Assembly: GCA_938011245.1 (NCBI GenBank)
Contig: CALLUJ010000093.1
Coordinates: 1 to 58,339, forward strand
Direction of reading: 5' to 3'
Source: an uncultured Aquimarina sp.
GTDB lineage: Bacteria > Bacteroidota > Bacteroidia > Flavobacteriales > Flavobacteriaceae
DNA length: 58,339 bases
Shown: positions 56,789 to 58,339 of the stretch, in pieces
Position numbering within the stretch: position 1 is the first letter of the stretch
Layout of the letters: every line of letters starts with the position of its first letter
Notes under the pieces: generated by a model
What the model saw: the letters and a program-made list of their open reading frames with translations, nothing else
Told to the model about the DNA's origin: nothing
The model's database searches: none
Made by a program: the position numbers and the translations under genes

Positions 56789-57154
56789 TTGAAACAGCTT
56801 TCACTTTTATTTGTGTACAATGCTAAATCCGATTTTTGGAGTAAAAAATTAGATTTTGCTCACAAAATAATAAGCCCTTCTACATATAAATGTAGTCTTT
56901 GTGCTTTAACCCATGGGAATTTTGGAGAAACAGAGCTATGGCAAAAGTTTAAAGAAGAGTCTGGAATTAAAATGACTTTTATGTATAAAGATGAGTTTTT
57001 AAAAAAATATCCTGAAATTAATGAAACTTTTCCTGTTATTTTTCAAAAAAAACTTAACACTCCACTTCAAATATTCTTAAAAGCAAATCAACTTACTCAA
57101 GTTACTAAAACGGAACAACTTGTAAAAAAAATATCGACTAATTTGAATGCATAA
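56789..57154 (+). CDS. Conserved small protein with CxxC downstream of gldC
   Basis: 121 residues from a TTG start one base after the gldC stop. A CSLC pair lies in STYKCSLCALTHGNFGE, followed by a Glu/Lys-rich part and a final segment FLKANQLTQVTKTEQLVKKI. I do not recognise a characterised family. The CxxC pair resembles a thioredoxin-like or metal site, but it sits outside any clear thioredoxin fold. Co-transcription with gldBC is likely from the spacing. Confidence 0.65.
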   Translation: MKQLSLLFVYNAKSDFWSKKLDFAHKIISPSTYKCSLCALTHGNFGETELWQKFKEESGIKMTFMYKDEFLKKYPEINETFPVIFQKKLNTPLQIFLKANQLTQVTKTEQLVKKISTNLNA

Positions 57155-57328
57155 ATAAGTGTGAAATTCCAGGGCAAACACACACTTTAATATATGATGA
57201 GTTCTTTTCTTTTTCACATTCTAGTCTTTCAGTAAAAAAGCAGCTCATTCCTTGTTATTACTGGGGTCTTAAGTTGTTTTTAGCTATAAAAATGATTATA
57301 CTATATTGACAATCAATACAATAATTCA

Positions 57329-58220
57329 TTGAAAACTATCTCTGAAATTAAGTCCATTTTTGGTTCGGTAGAAGATCCTAGAAGCGATATAAACAAACTT
57401 CATAAATTAGAAGACATTCTCTCATCAGAATTATTTCAGTTATTTGTGCCGCAGATACCGGGAAAAATATGGAAGCCTTTGCCAAAGCACGAGAAGGTTT
57501 TCTAACTACCTTTTTAGATTTAAAGAACGGAATTCCTTCTGATGATGACACCTTTAATCGAGTATTCTCTGCAATAGATAACCTTGAATTAGAAAGATGT
57601 TTTATTAAATGGGTAAGTTATTTAGTAGATTTAACGAATGGAGAAATCATTCCTATATACAGTAAAACAATCAGAGGTGCAAAGTCTAATGATGTTAAAT
57701 CGTCTTCCATATGGTAAGCGCTTGGGCTAGAGAGAATAATATGGTTTTAGGTCAAGTTAAAGTCTCATAAAAATCTAACGAAATAACAGCAATACCTAAA
57801 TTGTTAGAACTTATAACTATTAAAGGAGGTACTGTAACGATAGATGCTATGAGGTGTCAACAAGAAATAGCATCTAAAATTATAGAACAACAAGCAGAGT
57901 ATATTTTAGCTGTCAAGGAAAATCAAAAACAATTATATCAAGATATACAAGACGAGTTTAAGTTTTCAAAAAATGTTGAAGTAGTTGTAAATGATGAATT
58001 AGATCACGGTAGAATTGAAACAAGGAAATGTAGTGTAATTACTGATTTTAAGTTTATTGACAATGGTACTAAATGGGAGAAATTAACTAGTATCATTAGA
58101 ATGGAAAGCACTCGTGAATTCAAAAACTCCAATAAACCCATAGAGACTGCTACTAGATACTACATATCAAGTTTAAACGATACAGCTCAGACTTTTCAAA
58201 ATATGACTATCCGTAATTAA
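57329..58220 (+). pseudogene. ISAs1-family transposase, decayed
   Basis: Conceptual translation from TTG 57329 follows the ISAs1 pattern: EIKSIFGSVEDPRSDINKLHKLEDIL, then after a frameshift near 57425 ICAADTGKNMEAFAKAREGF, NGIPSDDDTFNRVFSAID. A second frameshift lies near 57707, then HMVSAWARENNMVLGQVKVS, a TAA in place of an expected Glu codon near 57768, and KSNEITAIPKLLELITIKGGTVTIDAM. The first catalytic Asp of the family (usually IDGKT) is Tyr here (IYSKTIRGA). The C-terminal part fades after TAQTF and stops at 58220. The element is dead. An IS-end-like CAGGGC lies at 57170, but no matching right end is in the window. Confidence 0.8.
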
Positions 58221-58339
58221 TCCCAGGTATTAGTTATAGCAGCAACAACCAACCTGTCAAACAAAAGGTTTCCAAAATATCTTCTATTGAATTTATAACA
58301 AAACTCGTTGAAATAATTTTGAATATACTTCTCATTAAT
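58221..58339. other. Short non-coding end of window beyond transposase remnant
   Basis: I see no gene and no terminal repeat here. Any further ISAs1 coding would be expected in this stretch but is not recognisable, so the element may be truncated or the sequence degraded past recognition. Confidence 0.4.

Noticed and set aside
57157..57187. AAGTGTG/CACACTT hairpin after the CxxC gene as a terminator or IS end
   Set aside because: Only 7-bp arms with a 17-nt loop and no clear T-run; it does not match a known ISAs1 end well enough.
891..57770. Three broken genes each show TAA where the family suggests Glu, hinting at stop-codon recoding
   Set aside because: TAA ends many intact genes in the window, and two of the three genes also have frameshifts, so ordinary pseudogene decay explains it.

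Overview
The window looks like chromosome from a member of the Bacteroidota, most likely family Flavobacteriaceae. It is AT-rich, with TAA-dominated stops and promoter-like TAnnTTTG elements. It carries gldB/gldC gliding genes, two secreted proteins with type IX secretion (T9SS) sorting domains, a SusC/SusD pair, and an Alternative Complex III operon running directly into an aa3-type cytochrome oxidase. Its DnaG has lost the zinc-finger ligands. Genus cannot be fixed from the sequence alone.

Layout. 1-1230: a cassette-like stretch with a broken SIMPL-domain gene bracketed by an inverted repeat, followed by a near-perfect 49-nt palindrome. 1343-5778 (minus): RhaT-type sugar symporter, VOC protein, ABC exporter and aldose-epimerase-like protein. 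5861-8024: DEAD-box-type RNA helicase and a divergent serine esterase. 8207-16043: carbohydrate/DNA scavenging region with a T9SS-exported ExeM/NucH nuclease, a T9SS-exported beta-helix protein with a CBM96-like module, and a glycoside hydrolase family 2 gene broken by at least five lesions. 16186-27832 (minus): respiratory operon actABCDEF-coxB-coxA, with a good promoter match upstream of actA and a terminator-like hairpin after coxA. 28050-39114: housekeeping genes (SPOR protein, TamL, TrmH-type methyltransferase, purB, TIGR01777 epimerase, ftsY, DUF4295-type protein, rpmG, rpmB, cinA, an orphan Hpt protein, an FAH hydrolase and a DnaQ-like exonuclease). 39754-46619 (plus): SusC, SusD and a large third lipoprotein with no enzyme gene beside them, closed by a strong 25-bp terminator. 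46843-57154: rlmN, a VF530-like protein, a Dph6-like ATPase, a small accessory patch (transposase-like HTH protein and an S24 repressor divergent from a small basic protein), polyprenyl synthase, dnaG, two tandem NarL-type response regulators with complementary defects, nadE, gldB, gldC and a Cys-pair protein. 57329-58220: a decayed ISAs1-family transposase.

How the genes work together. The act-cox block is a complete quinol-to-oxygen chain. ActB/ActA/ActE pass electrons from menaquinol, oxidised at the ActC/ActF membrane subunits, to the CuA/heme a3 oxidase, and four subunits carry histidine-rich tails or loops. The secreted nuclease, the beta-helix/CBM protein and the ruined GH2 gene suggest a polymer-degradation locus that is being lost, while the SusCD trio is an intact uptake system lacking local enzymes.

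The observations most worth following are the response-regulator pair (one with Glu at the phosphoacceptor site and an HTH, one with the Asp but no HTH), the S24 switch with an 11-bp direct repeat at exactly 30-bp spacing, and the inverted-repeat-bracketed SIMPL pseudogene. No rRNA, tRNA or CRISPR array was seen.
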